Shown one piece after another: positions 16,358 through 24,562 of a stretch of DNA of 39,798 nt; positions within the stretch are counted from its first letter, which is position 1; each line of letters begins with the position of its first letter. Made by a program: the position numbers and the translations under genes. Source of the DNA: Chloroflexota bacterium (GTDB lineage Bacteria; Chloroflexota; UBA5177); NCBI GenBank assembly GCA_003244175.1, contig QHBP01000364.1, positions 1 through 39,798 on the forward strand, read 5' to 3'. Under the pieces are notes generated by a model. The model saw only the letters and a program-made list of their open reading frames with translations. It did not search any database and was not told where the DNA came from.

Positions 16358-17266
16358 CTATCCGACAATCGTTCCGTCACCGCTCGGGATCAGCACGCTG
16401 TAAGACATAGTCGTCGCCGTGACGGAATCGGCATGGCGCTCGTCCTCTGTCAGAGCCTTGAAAAAACAGACAGCCGATGCCCCGCCAAACAGAAACAGCA
16501 CGGGCACCCACATCAATCCGCCGGCGAACTGCTGGTCCGCCAGAGCGGTGATTCCGAAAGGCCGATGAGCCGCGCTCACATACGCGCTGTACACGGGCTT
16601 CGGGGTAAACACGAAGTACATAGCAAGGAGATTACTGGCGGCGGCGGTCATCACACTGTAGAGAGCGCGTCGCGCGTACGGCAGCCGTGCCGGCATCAGG
16701 CGTTGATCGATGATCTGGCTCCAGAAAAGCAGCGCCGTGACCAGAAAGCAGGCGTGCTCAAGCAGGTGCACCGCATCGTTGCGCAATGTGAGGTTGAAGA
16801 GCCAGCTCCAGTGCCAGAGATACAGATCAATCAAAAAGATTGCGAAAACCGGGCCGGGGGAAGCGAACCACGAAAAGGCACGGCCCAACCGATGAAGCCA
16901 TGGCCGTCGTGCCAGAACTCCGAGACCACGCCGCCGCAGCTCCAACGGCACTCCGCGCAGAACCGGCACCATGGCGTCACCGAGAATCAACAGCGGAGCG
17001 GCCACCATGATAAGTAGCAGGTGCTGCAACATGTGCGCCCAGAACAGTGACGCCGAGTAATGATCGATCGGCGACTCGAGGGCCACGATGATGATCCCCA
17101 AAGCGGCATAGAAAGCGATGGCGTGCCAGGCTGCCGCCCTTGACCTCCCGCCCACGAGCTTCGGCGCATTTCGTCTGCCGCGCCAGTACAGAAACGCAGC
17201 CAGTGCCACCCCGGCCACGACGGCCGGATCGAACGACCACTGTGAGATCACATTCGCTACGCTCAT
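16358..17266 (-). CDS. ctaG: Cytochrome c oxidase assembly protein CtaG (caa3 type)
   Basis: A 302-residue protein with about seven to eight membrane helices matching the CtaG_caa3 family. Conserved His-containing segments are SASLFWAHMLQHLLLIMVAAPLL and YLWHWSWLFNLTLRNDAVHLLEHACFL; LADQQFAGGLMWVP is the late-helix signature. In Bacillus this protein is needed to form active caa3 oxidase, probably for CuB. It lies between subunit III and the cupredoxin in the operon. AAAGG precedes the ATG. Confidence 0.93.
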   Translation of the reverse strand: MSVANVISQWSFDPAVVAGVALAAFLYWRGRRNAPKLVGGRSRAAAWHAIAFYAALGIIIVALESPIDHYSASLFWAHMLQHLLLIMVAAPLLILGDAMVPVLRGVPLELRRRGLGVLARRPWLHRLGRAFSWFASPGPVFAIFLIDLYLWHWSWLFNLTLRNDAVHLLEHACFLVTALLFWSQIIDQRLMPARLPYARRALYSVMTAAASNLLAMYFVFTPKPVYSAYVSAAHRPFGITALADQQFAGGLMWVPVLFLFGGASAVCFFKALTEDERHADSVTATTMSYSVLIPSGDGTIVG

Positions 17267-17290
17267 TGCACCTTTCCGAGATGTTCTCCG

Positions 17291-17929
17291 TTAGGCGATA
17301 GGGAAGAAAGGCTGGACGTACAGCGCCAGAAAATTCAACAGAGCAATGGCGCACATCCACCCCCAGAACTCGCCGAACACTTCAATGGCTATGCCCGACT
17401 CTCTGAACAATCCAAGTCGTGAACGATTGGCGACCCCCAGCAGCGCGATCACAGCCACGACCAGAAGCGGAGTATAAACGCCTTCAATCGCGATGAAGAC
17501 GCTAGCATACCCGCCCGCCTGCAGGCTGAAGCCGGGATGGTGCAGCTCGATGACATGCGGAATCACGGCCAAAGCGCCAAGGAGGGCAGCTACCCATAAG
17601 CCGAGGTGCAACCGTGTAAAGTTGCGGGTATAGAGGCCGGCCCACTGCCCCCAGAAATACACCAACCCGCTGGCGAGCACCAGCCCCAGCTCGAGCGCCC
17701 CGAGAGCAATAGCCGGATGGTCCACCCCCTTGGGCTTCCACATCCCATGCTCGTTGATGAGCTGCAAATAGACCTGCCCAAAGTAAAAGCTGGCGAAAAA
17801 GAAGGTAAGAGAGACGTACGTCATACGGATAGCGACCAGCGTGAGCCGGTCGTCCAACGTCCGCGACCTCACCGCCGCTCCGGTCATTTCTGCAGCTGGG
17901 TTCACTGCCCCTGCTTCCGACGCCGACAT
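17291..17929 (-). CDS. coxC: Haem-copper oxidase subunit III-like protein
   Basis: A 212-residue protein with five predicted membrane helices, starting at the ATG at 17927-17929 with GGGGAGGA upstream. The pattern SLTFFFASFYFGQVYLQL, followed by HPAIALGALELGLVLASGLVYFWG and then FTRLHLGLWVAALLGALAVIPHVIEL, is that of the short five-helix form of subunit III; the Glu in ALELGLVLASG corresponds to a family position. Subunit III stabilises proton uptake in A-type oxidases. Homology is weaker than for subunits I and II, so the call rests partly on its place right after coxA. Confidence 0.75.
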   Translation of the reverse strand: MSASEAGAVNPAAEMTGAAVRSRTLDDRLTLVAIRMTYVSLTFFFASFYFGQVYLQLINEHGMWKPKGVDHPAIALGALELGLVLASGLVYFWGQWAGLYTRNFTRLHLGLWVAALLGALAVIPHVIELHHPGFSLQAGGYASVFIAIEGVYTPLLVVAVIALLGVANRSRLGLFRESGIAIEVFGEFWGWMCAIALLNFLALYVQPFFPIA

Positions 17930-17946
17930 GAATTCCTCCCCGCTCG

Positions 17947-19866
17947 TTAGCTTCCGGCGGTGGCCGCGCCGCCCGCGGCCTCCTCTGACGGTCTGAGGAT
18001 GGCCATCGGTCTTGCTCCAGACGGCCCGTATCGATACGGGCCGCCAACGACAAGTGGAACCTCTTCGAAGTTCTCCAACGGGACGGGCGTTGCGGTCATC
18101 CATTCCAGACTTCGCGAACGCCACGGATTCTCCTCCGCCTTCTCGCCCCACTGCCAGGCGTATACGAGGTTCAGGAGGAAGGGCAGCATGGAGGCGCCCA
18201 GCAGATAGGCAAAGAGCGTCGCGATGACGTTAGTGGTTTGCAGGTACGGGAAGTAGGTTGCGAAACGACGTGACATACCTTGCATACCCACGATCATCAG
18301 CGTGATAAACGTGCCGTTGAACCCGATCCACATCGACCAGAAGTGAATCTTCCCCAGCGTCTCGTTCATCATCCGTCCCGTGATCTTTGGGAACCAGTAA
18401 TAAGCCGCCGCGAAGAGTGCAAAGAGCGTGGCCCCCATCAGCACGAAGTGGAAATGGGCCTGTACGAAGTAGCTGCCGTGCAGCTGAACATCGGCCGGGA
18501 CGTCGGACAGGAACACGCCGCTGAACCCGCCCAGGAGAAAGTTGGGGAACCAGGCCAGGGCAAAAAGCATAGCGGTGGTGAACCGAATGCGCCCTCCGAA
18601 CAGCGTCCCCAAGCCGGCCAGGAAGATGATGCCGGTGGGAAAGGAGATCATCTCGGTGGAAAACATGAAGAATGGCCTGAGCCCAGGCGTCAGCCCGCTG
18701 ACAAACAGATGGTGCTGCCATACGAACCAGCTCAGCAGTCCAATGCCAAACAGGGAGGTCACGGCCGCTTTGTAGGCGTAAACCGGCTTGCGTGTGAAGA
18801 CCGGCAAGATGTCGAGCACGATGCCCATGGCGGGCACGGCCAGGATATAGACCTCGGGGTGGCCGAACGTCCAGAAAACATTCTCGTAGAGGAACGCGCT
18901 GCCTCCCTGAACCGGGACAAACAGGCCGGTCAGGAAAGAGCGATCAAAGCCCACCATGGTTTGCACCGCGACCAGAATGGGTGCCGCCAGCCACGCCAGG
19001 ATCGATGCCACCACGACCGACCAGACCGTCATGTTCAAGCGCGTCCAGCTCATTCCCGGCGCCCGCATCAACAACACGGTGGCGAGGATATTAATGGCGG
19101 AAACGGTCATGCTCGCGCCTGCCAGGGCCCAGGCAACAACATAGGCATCTTGACCAGCGTGGGCTTGGTCGGCCAGAGGAGCGTATCCGGTCCAGCCTGT
19201 GGGGATGCCCCCAAAGAAGAAAGCGGTGGGAAGAATCAGCAGTGCCAGCAGGAACGTCCAGAAGGAAAGGGCCTCGATGCGAGGGTACGCCATCCGCTTG
19301 GCGCCTATCATCAACGGGATGAAGTAGTTGCCAAAAGGCCCGATGATCACGCTGCTGGCGACCATCAGCATCCCAATACTGTGCTCGGCGACCATCGTCA
19401 AGTACATTTCGGGAGACATCAGCTTGACGTCCGGAGTGAGCAGCTCCGTGCGGATCAGCATGGCATTAAAGCCGGCGACGCAGAAGAAGAAGATGACGGC
19501 TATCAGGTATTGAATGCCAATGACTTTGTGGTCCAGCGTCAGCCGGAAGTACCGCCCCACGCCGCCCTCGGCGCCGTAATCGCGAAGCTGTTCTTCTTGC
19601 GTCTGTTTATGGCCCAAGAGCCACCGAACCGGGTAGTTGAAGTATCCGAGCCCGGCGAAAAATCCCACAGTCCCGACCACGTAGGAAAGAAACAGGATCT
19701 GGTTGACCTCGAGGCCCCACACGATGTTGAGCGGTCCGCCGTCGCGTCCCAGGATCCATTCCACAAAGACGAAGCAGACAATGCCGGTCAGCAGAGCCGT
19801 GAAGAGATTCGGCCGGAGAATGAAGGTCCTGTGTTGAGCGGGCCTCACTGCTGCTGTCGCTACCAT
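17947..19866 (-). CDS. coxA: Haem-copper oxidase subunit I (cytochrome c oxidase type)
   Basis: A 639-residue protein with 12 core helices plus extra N-terminal helices. Ligands visible: His162 (low-spin haem, AEHSIGMLM), CuB His336 with cross-link Tyr340 in GHPEVYI, His385 and His386 in VWQHHLF, and His471/His473 in QAHFHFVLM. Two proton-path residues differ from standard A-type enzymes. The D-channel Asp of the usual GA-x-DMAFPR motif is Arg191 (GAKRMAYPR). The K-channel Lys of PTGIK is Ile414 (PTGII). Glu338 of HPEVY is kept. It probably reduces O2 with electrons from subunit II. A strong AAGGGAGGAG site precedes the ATG, and it heads the operon coxA-coxC-ctaG-cupredoxin-coxB. Confidence 0.94.
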   Translation of the reverse strand: MVATAAVRPAQHRTFILRPNLFTALLTGIVCFVFVEWILGRDGGPLNIVWGLEVNQILFLSYVVGTVGFFAGLGYFNYPVRWLLGHKQTQEEQLRDYGAEGGVGRYFRLTLDHKVIGIQYLIAVIFFFCVAGFNAMLIRTELLTPDVKLMSPEMYLTMVAEHSIGMLMVASSVIIGPFGNYFIPLMIGAKRMAYPRIEALSFWTFLLALLILPTAFFFGGIPTGWTGYAPLADQAHAGQDAYVVAWALAGASMTVSAINILATVLLMRAPGMSWTRLNMTVWSVVVASILAWLAAPILVAVQTMVGFDRSFLTGLFVPVQGGSAFLYENVFWTFGHPEVYILAVPAMGIVLDILPVFTRKPVYAYKAAVTSLFGIGLLSWFVWQHHLFVSGLTPGLRPFFMFSTEMISFPTGIIFLAGLGTLFGGRIRFTTAMLFALAWFPNFLLGGFSGVFLSDVPADVQLHGSYFVQAHFHFVLMGATLFALFAAAYYWFPKITGRMMNETLGKIHFWSMWIGFNGTFITLMIVGMQGMSRRFATYFPYLQTTNVIATLFAYLLGASMLPFLLNLVYAWQWGEKAEENPWRSRSLEWMTATPVPLENFEEVPLVVGGPYRYGPSGARPMAILRPSEEAAGGAATAGS

Positions 19867-19954
19867 CCGTCTCCTCCCTTACGCCGGACCGGAGGCCCGG
19901 CGGCTATTGACTCCTGACGAAAGCCCTCGCGTCCTACTCAACTCCTGATAAAAC

Positions 19955-19984
19955 AGCATATTCCAATGTTTCTCCAGTTGTAAA
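19955..19984 (-). promoter_or_regulatory. Sigma-70-type promoter of the oxidase operon
   Basis: On the minus strand, TTTACA (19979-19984) and TATGCT (19955-19960) are separated by 18 bases, about 90 bases before the coxA start. The leader between them and coxA contains a GC-rich inverted repeat near 19882-19902. The rest of the 292-base gap up to 20158 shows no gene. Confidence 0.6.
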
Positions 19985-20158
19985 TTCGAAAATCTCCCTA
20001 TCCCGTACCGTGGCACTATCCCTGTTCGGACTGTGGCGAGACGTCCGGCAGACAGTGGCGGGGCCGCGTCCTGCTTCGGTCACGGTCCCGGTCGTCTAGT
20101 CGCATTCAAAGCCATCTCCCTTCTCTTTGCTCGTAGGGGCTGCTTCCAGGCAGGTGGT

Positions 20159-20371
20159 TCAATGGGCCACGACGAATATAGCGCCCAGCAGAGCGGCCGC
20201 AAGCCCCGTCCAGACCACTTCGAGCCGCATGTTGACGCGACGTCCATGGGTCATCGAAGTCGCCGGAACAGAGGCCCGGAAGGCCCAAGCACCATAGACC
20301 AATAACGCGCACACGCACCCGAAGAGCGCAAAGATCAGGCCCTGGATCACCTCATGCATAAGAAGGCCCAT
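20159..20371 (-). CDS. Small two-helix membrane protein, resembles the subunit II membrane hairpin
   Basis: A 70-residue protein made of two membrane helices (about 8-30 and 50-69) joined by a basic loop. The second helix opens with LEVVWTGLAAALLGAIFVV, much like the Glu-x-x-W-T start of the second subunit II helix, but the protein ends right after it, without a cupredoxin domain. It lies between the oxidase operon and another small membrane protein, all on the minus strand. Start choice is loose: AGGAGA touches the first ATG. Function unknown; a link to the oxidase is inferred from place and similarity only. Confidence 0.6.
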   Translation of the reverse strand: MGLLMHEVIQGLIFALFGCVCALLVYGAWAFRASVPATSMTHGRRVNMRLEVVWTGLAAALLGAIFVVAH

Positions 20372-20453
20372 TCTCCTGGCAATGGAGTCGTTGATTCGGA
20401 AGTGCGAGACGATTTCATCATACTGCCCGTGCCCAAAGTCTCACGTTGCCACC

Positions 20454-20948
20454 CTACCCATCCGTCCCGGTTCTCGGCAAGATTCGCAGCGGCTCCGGCC
20501 TCACAACGGCCTTTCCCATGCCAAACTGGATCAAAAGTATGGCAAGACAGCCAAAGCTGGTCGCCAGCGACCAGACGTTGACTCGCTGCCCCAGCCGGTC
20601 GAGGTCGATGGAGATGTTGATCGTGTAGAAGAGAGGACTCAGGGTCCCGACCGCCCCATGTGGGAGCAGATACTTCAGGCGGCCGGCCGGCACGTTGCCG
20701 CTCATTGCCATGTAAAAGCCCCAGAAAAATGCGCTGAAGATCACCAGGGCAGTGACCAGGACCAGTCCAAATGCGACCTCCGCGAGTCCGATCCCGCGTG
20801 TCGCAAAGGCGACAGTGTTCACGACGCACACCAGCGTGGCCCCACTCAGCCCCATCAGGACGATGTAGTAGTGCAGCTTGTGCCGCCGCCGAAACTTGTA
20901 GCGGCGGCGGCGAGGCGATGGAGACACGCGCCGGACGACGGCTGGCAC
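20454..20948 (-). CDS. Four-helix membrane protein of unknown function
   Basis: A 164-residue protein starting at a GTG with GGGAG upstream. The first 27 residues are rich in Arg/Lys, then four hydrophobic segments follow (about 28-48, 55-78, 95-110 and 122-142). The second includes FFWGFYMAMSGN, and the loop before the last includes PHGAVGTLSPLFYTINI. I do not recognise a family. It is 82 bases upstream of the two-helix protein and may share its transcript, placing it in the region leading into the oxidase operon. Confidence 0.6.
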   Translation of the reverse strand: MPAVVRRVSPSPRRRRYKFRRRHKLHYYIVLMGLSGATLVCVVNTVAFATRGIGLAEVAFGLVLVTALVIFSAFFWGFYMAMSGNVPAGRLKYLLPHGAVGTLSPLFYTINISIDLDRLGQRVNVWSLATSFGCLAILLIQFGMGKAVVRPEPLRILPRTGTDG

Positions 20949-21085
20949 CGTCTCACTCTCCCACTCCCGGGTTCGCTCCCCGGTCAGGCTATCCTTTTAC
21001 TCCGGGGCGGCCGCTTCGATGACGATCGCGGCCATGTCTGAGTCAGTATAGGATGTTGGCATTGCTGTAGCGTCGCAGAACGAGT

Positions 21086-21120
21086 GAGGCGCGGGGGATA
21101 CCCCCGCGCCTCGCGGTTTT
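21086..21120. terminator. Strong 12-base-pair hairpin
   Basis: GAGGCGCGGGGG and CCCCCGCGCCTC pair perfectly over 12 bases around an ATA loop, with TTTT at 21117-21120 on the plus strand. On the minus strand it lies 25 bases after the stop of the gene fragment at 21138-21374, so it probably served as that gene's terminator and may act in both directions. Confidence 0.75.
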
Positions 21121-21137
21121 AGGCTCTCGCTGCCTCC

Positions 21138-21374
21138 TCAGCTAGGGCAGGGGTTGCTCGAAAGGATCGTGCGAAAATCTTCGGAAGCTGCACTCGGCTT
21201 GAGTCCCGGACCCGGGTAGTTTAGCTTGAGTACGTCCGTCCCGTACTCCGTTTTTGAGTTTCCTCCGAAGTCGTTGGCGGTTCCGGGGATGTATGGCCCG
21301 CCCAGCTGCCACTTGACCTGCAGAAAAGTCCAAGATGCGGGCGGTCCCTCACGCCGCTCCGGTACTGACGCTCG
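21138..21374 (-). pseudogene. C-terminal fragment of a probable secreted protein
   Basis: An open minus-strand frame without a start codon encodes a protein-like C-terminus: TFLQVKWQLGGPYIPGTANDF, then GGNSKTEYGTDVLKLNYPGPG and SEDFRTILSSNPCPS before the stop at 21138-21140. The Gly/Pro/aromatic-rich make-up and the SSNPC ending look like the end of an exported enzyme or binding domain; I do not name the family. Upstream the frame closes at a stop at 21375-21377, and no matching N-terminus is visible up to 21643. It is therefore a 5'-truncated remnant, followed by a strong hairpin. The rest of the 20949-21643 interval holds no other gene I can support. Confidence 0.55.
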
Positions 21375-21643
21375 TCATCGAACGGTCATGCTCTTGCCAA
21401 CCGTGCGTCAGCGGCATAACTCCACACTGAGGTATCAGCTCGAAAGGAACGAAGACCATGAAGTGTGTGGAGTTGCATCGACGGGATGGACGACGCGGCG
21501 TGGGTGGGGATAGCATACGACGCACATGGAATAGTCTGTGTAAGCTATGTCGCAGCTCACAAGCCATTCTCCTCAACATCATCCGCCAATGTCGCCGGCG
21601 CAGGCGCAAGAGGAGGAGCATTCCGGTCGCGGGGTCGCGTGTC

Positions 21644-22315
21644 ATGCACGTTCTCGTTGTCGAGGATGACCAGCAGCTTGCGGCTCTGTTGAAGAAAGGG
21701 CTGCAAGCTGAGCACTACACAGTCGATGTGGCCTACGACGGCGCTGCCGGCTATGATCTTGGCGTCACCGGCGCCTATGACGTCATAGTCACCGACATTC
21801 TGCTCCCGGGCAAGAGTGGCACGAGAGTCACGCGGGAGCTTCGTGCAGCCGGCGTCGCGACCCCGATCCTCATGCTCACGGCCCGAGATGCGATCGAGGA
21901 GAAGGTGGAGGGCTTCCGGGTTGGGGCGGACGACTACCTGACCAAGCCCTTTGCGTTCGAGGAATTCCTGGTTCGTGTCGCCGCCCTGGGGCGTCGAGGT
22001 CGCGTGTCTCTCCCCGAAGAAGTCCTGCGCGTGGCCGATCTGGAGCTGGATACCGCGGGACATGAGGTGCGCCGAGCGGGACACATCGTGCCACTCGGGC
22101 CGCGCGAGTACGGAGTGCTCGAGATGCTGATGCGCCACTATGGCCGCGTCGTGAGCCGAGAGCGGCTGTTAACGGGGGTGTGGGGGTACGACAGTGATGC
22201 CTACAGCAACGTTGTCGAGACAAGTGTGCGCCGGCTTCGTAACGCCCTGGATCGCGGCGACGATGGCGCTCTGATTCACACAGTTCGCGGTGTCGGTTAT
22301 AAGGTCGCGGAGTGA
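21644..22315 (+). CDS. OmpR/PhoB-family response regulator
   Basis: A 223-residue two-domain regulator. The receiver domain (1-115) has the acidic pocket VVEDD, the phosphorylation site Asp51 in YDVIVTDILLPG, the Thr of MLTARD and Lys of DYLTKPF. The C-terminal winged helix (about 128-222) has LGPREYGVLEMLMRHYGRVVSRERLL and VETSVRRLRNALD, the DNA-recognition helix region. The ATG at 21644 begins exactly at the receiver fold; a longer in-frame extension upstream has no homology. The stop overlaps the kinase start (GTGA), so the pair is translationally coupled. Stimulus and targets are not visible. Confidence 0.93.
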   Translation: MHVLVVEDDQQLAALLKKGLQAEHYTVDVAYDGAAGYDLGVTGAYDVIVTDILLPGKSGTRVTRELRAAGVATPILMLTARDAIEEKVEGFRVGADDYLTKPFAFEEFLVRVAALGRRGRVSLPEEVLRVADLELDTAGHEVRRAGHIVPLGPREYGVLEMLMRHYGRVVSRERLLTGVWGYDSDAYSNVVETSVRRLRNALDRGDDGALIHTVRGVGYKVAE

Positions 22316-23622
22316 CCGGACGCGCCCTCCTGCGGAGACAACCAGCGTGGAAGCGCACAACCCTTTCTGAACGCTTCCTAGGTCGTACTCGCAGGCGGCT
22401 TGCCCTCAGCTACGGCCTCCTGCTTGCACTCGTGCTGGGTACTATCGTGTCGGCAACCTACGTCGCCACTCGCAGCCATAAAACGCCGCAGATTCATGAT
22501 CAGCTGGTCGGCACGGCCAGCGACAAGCTGAGCACTCCTGACCTCCTCCAAATTCTCCGGCAGTCGCCCAGGGCCAGGGACGAGGAGGAGGCAGTCCGTA
22601 CCTTTGTCATCTCGCGTGACGGCGTGTTGCGAGACGCGGATGCAGTCACAAACCGTCCACCAGACCGAGCCGCCGTCACCCGCGTCCTGAAAGGTGCGGG
22701 TCCCACGTTTACCTCCATTCGCGGTCCCACCGGAGTCCTGAGTGTCTACACCGTGCCGGTCCTTCGCCGCGGCAGAGTGCTTGGTGCCGTTCAGACGATA
22801 ACAGCGGAGACGCCATACAACATCGTCCTTCAGTACCTGTTGCTGGTCTCGCTCGTCGTCGGCGGCATAGGACTCTTGCTTGCCGCCGCGCTCGGGATCC
22901 TCATGGCAAATTGGAGTCTTCGTCCCATTCGTGTGGCCATTACACGTCAGCAAGAATTTGCCCAGAACGCGGCACACGAGCTCCGCGCGCCGCTGACCGT
23001 GATTCGCACTGCCGCGGACCTTGCACTGCGGGTCGATGAGCCGAGTGAGATGCGCGAGGCACTCACCACCACCGTGCGGCAAACAGAGCACCTCGATGCC
23101 GTGGTCGGTGATCTGCGGCTGCTGGCACAGGGGGACACCGGCGGTCTGGTAGCCGATCTTGCACCACTGGATCTGGGAGCGCTGGTGCGCGAGGTGTGCG
23201 ACGAGGTCCAGGCGGCCGCCGAAACCCGCGGTATCCGCCTCGGGCTCCGTGCCCCGTCCACCTTGGGGATGAGTGGTGACAGGCAGCGTCTGCGCCAGCT
23301 CCTCATGATCCTCGTGGACAATGCCTTGCGGTACACCGTGTCGGGCGGCTGTGTAGACATCGGCCTGGCTCACCAAGGTCAGAAGGCGACCCTGACGGTA
23401 CACGACACGGGCTCCGGAATCCAACCGAGGCACCTGCCTCGTATCTTCGATCGCTTTTACCGAGCTGAGGAGGCACGGTCTCAGGATCGAGGCGGCGCCG
23501 GTTTAGGGCTAGCCATCGCCCGCGAGATCGTCGAGGCACACGGTGGGCAGGTTACGGTTCAAAGCCGGGTAGGAGCGGGCACGGACTTTCGCGTTACACT
23601 TCCGGGCACGGCGGATCCCTGA
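22312..23622 (+). CDS. Membrane-bound sensor histidine kinase
   Basis: A 436-residue kinase starting at GTG 22312. A first helix (about 30-52), an outside sensor region (55-168) and a second helix (about 172-200) precede the kinase core. The phospho-acceptor is His222 in FAQNAAHELRAPLTVIRT. The N box is LLMILVDNALRYT, the G1 box VHDTGSGI, the F box RIFDRFYR and the G2 box GGAGLGLAIAREIV. The sensor part is of a simple outside type with no named domain I can identify. It phosphorylates the regulator encoded by the overlapping upstream gene. Confidence 0.93.
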   Translation: MTGRALLRRQPAWKRTTLSERFLGRTRRRLALSYGLLLALVLGTIVSATYVATRSHKTPQIHDQLVGTASDKLSTPDLLQILRQSPRARDEEEAVRTFVISRDGVLRDADAVTNRPPDRAAVTRVLKGAGPTFTSIRGPTGVLSVYTVPVLRRGRVLGAVQTITAETPYNIVLQYLLLVSLVVGGIGLLLAAALGILMANWSLRPIRVAITRQQEFAQNAAHELRAPLTVIRTAADLALRVDEPSEMREALTTTVRQTEHLDAVVGDLRLLAQGDTGGLVADLAPLDLGALVREVCDEVQAAAETRGIRLGLRAPSTLGMSGDRQRLRQLLMILVDNALRYTVSGGCVDIGLAHQGQKATLTVHDTGSGIQPRHLPRIFDRFYRAEEARSQDRGGAGLGLAIAREIVEAHGGQVTVQSRVGAGTDFRVTLPGTADP

Positions 23623-23722
23623 CCCGACAGCCTCGGCCAGGCCATCGGGTCCGTGCCGGTACGCCTCGGCGTGCTCGGACGATCCTTCACTCCGTCTCAG
23701 ACAGATCGCCCCCGACACGGTT

Positions 23723-23786
23723 GTAGGCCGAGTGGTCCCTCTCCGGCTATCCCCAACCATGTAGGTCTCGTTTACCACGGTGTCGC
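23723..23786 (+). repeat. REP-like element R1 within a 64-base direct repeat
   Basis: GTAG (23723) is followed by GCCG, a short variable part, TCCCTCT and CCGGCT, ending at 23748: the GTAG tetranucleotide plus imperfect GCCG...CGGC palindrome that defines REP elements. The copy continues with ATCCCCAACCATGTAGGT and, after a variable stretch, CACGGTGTCGC, all shared with R2. It lies between the kinase gene and the RAYT gene, pointing away from the RAYT reading direction. Confidence 0.7.
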
Positions 23787-23828
23787 GCACGGTCTCTTTA
23801 ACAACGGCAGGATGAAACCCATCCGGGT

Positions 23829-23891
23829 GTAGGCCGTCGGTCCCTCTGCGGCTATCCCCAACCATGTAGGTGCCGCTTATCACGGTGTCGC
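23829..23891 (+). repeat. REP-like element R2, direct repeat of R1
   Basis: Second copy 106 bases after R1: GTAGGCCGTCGGTCCCTCTG then CGGCT (23829-23853), followed by the same ATCCCCAACCATGTAGGT block and CACGGTGTCGC. R1 and R2 differ mainly in the palindrome loop and in the bases before CACGGTG. Confidence 0.7.
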
Positions 23892-23938
23892 CTTCGGAGG
23901 CATAGACGCAACCGGGGCGAGAGATGTTGGTACCGAGC

Positions 23939-23962
23939 AGCCGGAGAGGACCGACGGCCTAC
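23939..23962 (-). repeat. REP-like element R3
   Basis: On the minus strand GTAGGCCGTCGGTCCTCTCC then GGCT: the same element as R1/R2, inverted relative to them and in the same direction as the RAYT gene. One base of the CCC run is missing. Confidence 0.7.
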
Positions 23963-23993
23963 ACAGGTGTAAGAGCGGGCATGCCACCCCGGC

Positions 23994-24018
23994 GGCGCGA
24001 GAGGGACCGGCGGGCCAC
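23994..24018 (-). repeat. Degenerate REP-like element R4
   Basis: Minus-strand GTGGCCCGCCGGTCCCTCTC then GCGCC. The GTAG is changed to GTGG and the palindrome is weaker, but the central GGTCCCTCTC is intact. It lies 24 bases after the RAYT stop. Confidence 0.5.
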
Positions 24019-24041
24019 ACCTGGTGGCAGAAACGACAGCT

Positions 24042-24521
24042 CTACAGCGGATCAGGCCTTTCGCTCCAGGCGTAACTCTCCGCCTCCGCCACCAATCCCT
24101 TCCGGACCGGGTTGTCGAGGATGTAGGCGGCGATTCGCAGCCCATCCTCGCTTTTGCGGACGATGTGATCATAGAACCGTGCCTGCCACAATGCGCCCCG
24201 GCGACCCAGTTTCCAGCTCTGATGAGTGGTGAAGCTCTTGAAGGCGCGCATGATCTCAGCCAGCGGATAGAGCCTATCGCCCACCCGCAGAAGGAGGTGC
24301 AGGTGGTCGGGCATCAGGCAGTAGGCGTACAGCGTCAGGCCGCGCCTGGCGCGCAGCCAGTTCAAGGAGGCGACCACCTCGCCCGCGAGGCGATGATCGG
24401 TAAACGGGCTACCCTGCCGGGCACGCGCCGTGACGAAGTAGGCGTGATCGGGATCGCCGTAGTCGAACCCCGGCAGTCGATGGAGGTTGAGGGAGTGGCT
24501 CTGCGGTCGTTGCGTCTCCAT
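24042..24521 (-). mobile_element. tnpA-REP: RAYT: REP-associated tyrosine transposase (IS200-like HUH protein)
   Basis: An intact 159-residue Y1/HUH nuclease. The HUH motif is His73-Leu-His75 in MPDHLHLLLRV, the catalytic Tyr is most likely Tyr133 in AAYILDNPVRKGLV, and LWQARFYDHIVR is the RAYT-type segment before it. The N-terminus (about 10-35) contains the YFVTAR strand. RAYTs are single-copy, vertically inherited relatives of IS200/IS605 transposases that cut single-stranded REP hairpins at their GTAG/GGAG tetranucleotide. REP-like elements carrying GTAG lie on both sides, 24-320 bases left and 84-240 bases right. GGCAGG precedes the ATG. No IS ends or target duplications are seen. Confidence 0.88.
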
Positions 24522-24562
24522 GTACCTGCCCTGGGGGCGGATGGTCCGATCGTAGCAACGGT

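Noticed and set aside
18280-19917. 545-residue plus-strand open frame
   Set aside because: It is exactly antisense to coxA; its product is rich in Gln, Glu, His and Arg with no domain, as expected from the reverse of a GC-rich membrane-protein gene.
20031-20046. Possible sigma-54 site TGGCACT-N4-CTGTT
   Set aside because: The -12 part lacks TTGC and no plus-strand gene follows.
20966-20998. GGTTCGC-containing GC-rich stem resembling a tRNA T-arm
   Set aside because: No acceptor, D or anticodon stems can be built around it.
21458-21643. Longer N-terminus of the response regulator
   Set aside because: The receiver domain begins at the ATG at 21644; the upstream 62 codons are Arg-rich with no homology.
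23723-23891. Possible CRISPR array
   Set aside because: Only two direct copies, long and imperfect, with neighbouring copies inverted and no cas genes; the GTAG palindrome and adjacent RAYT explain them.
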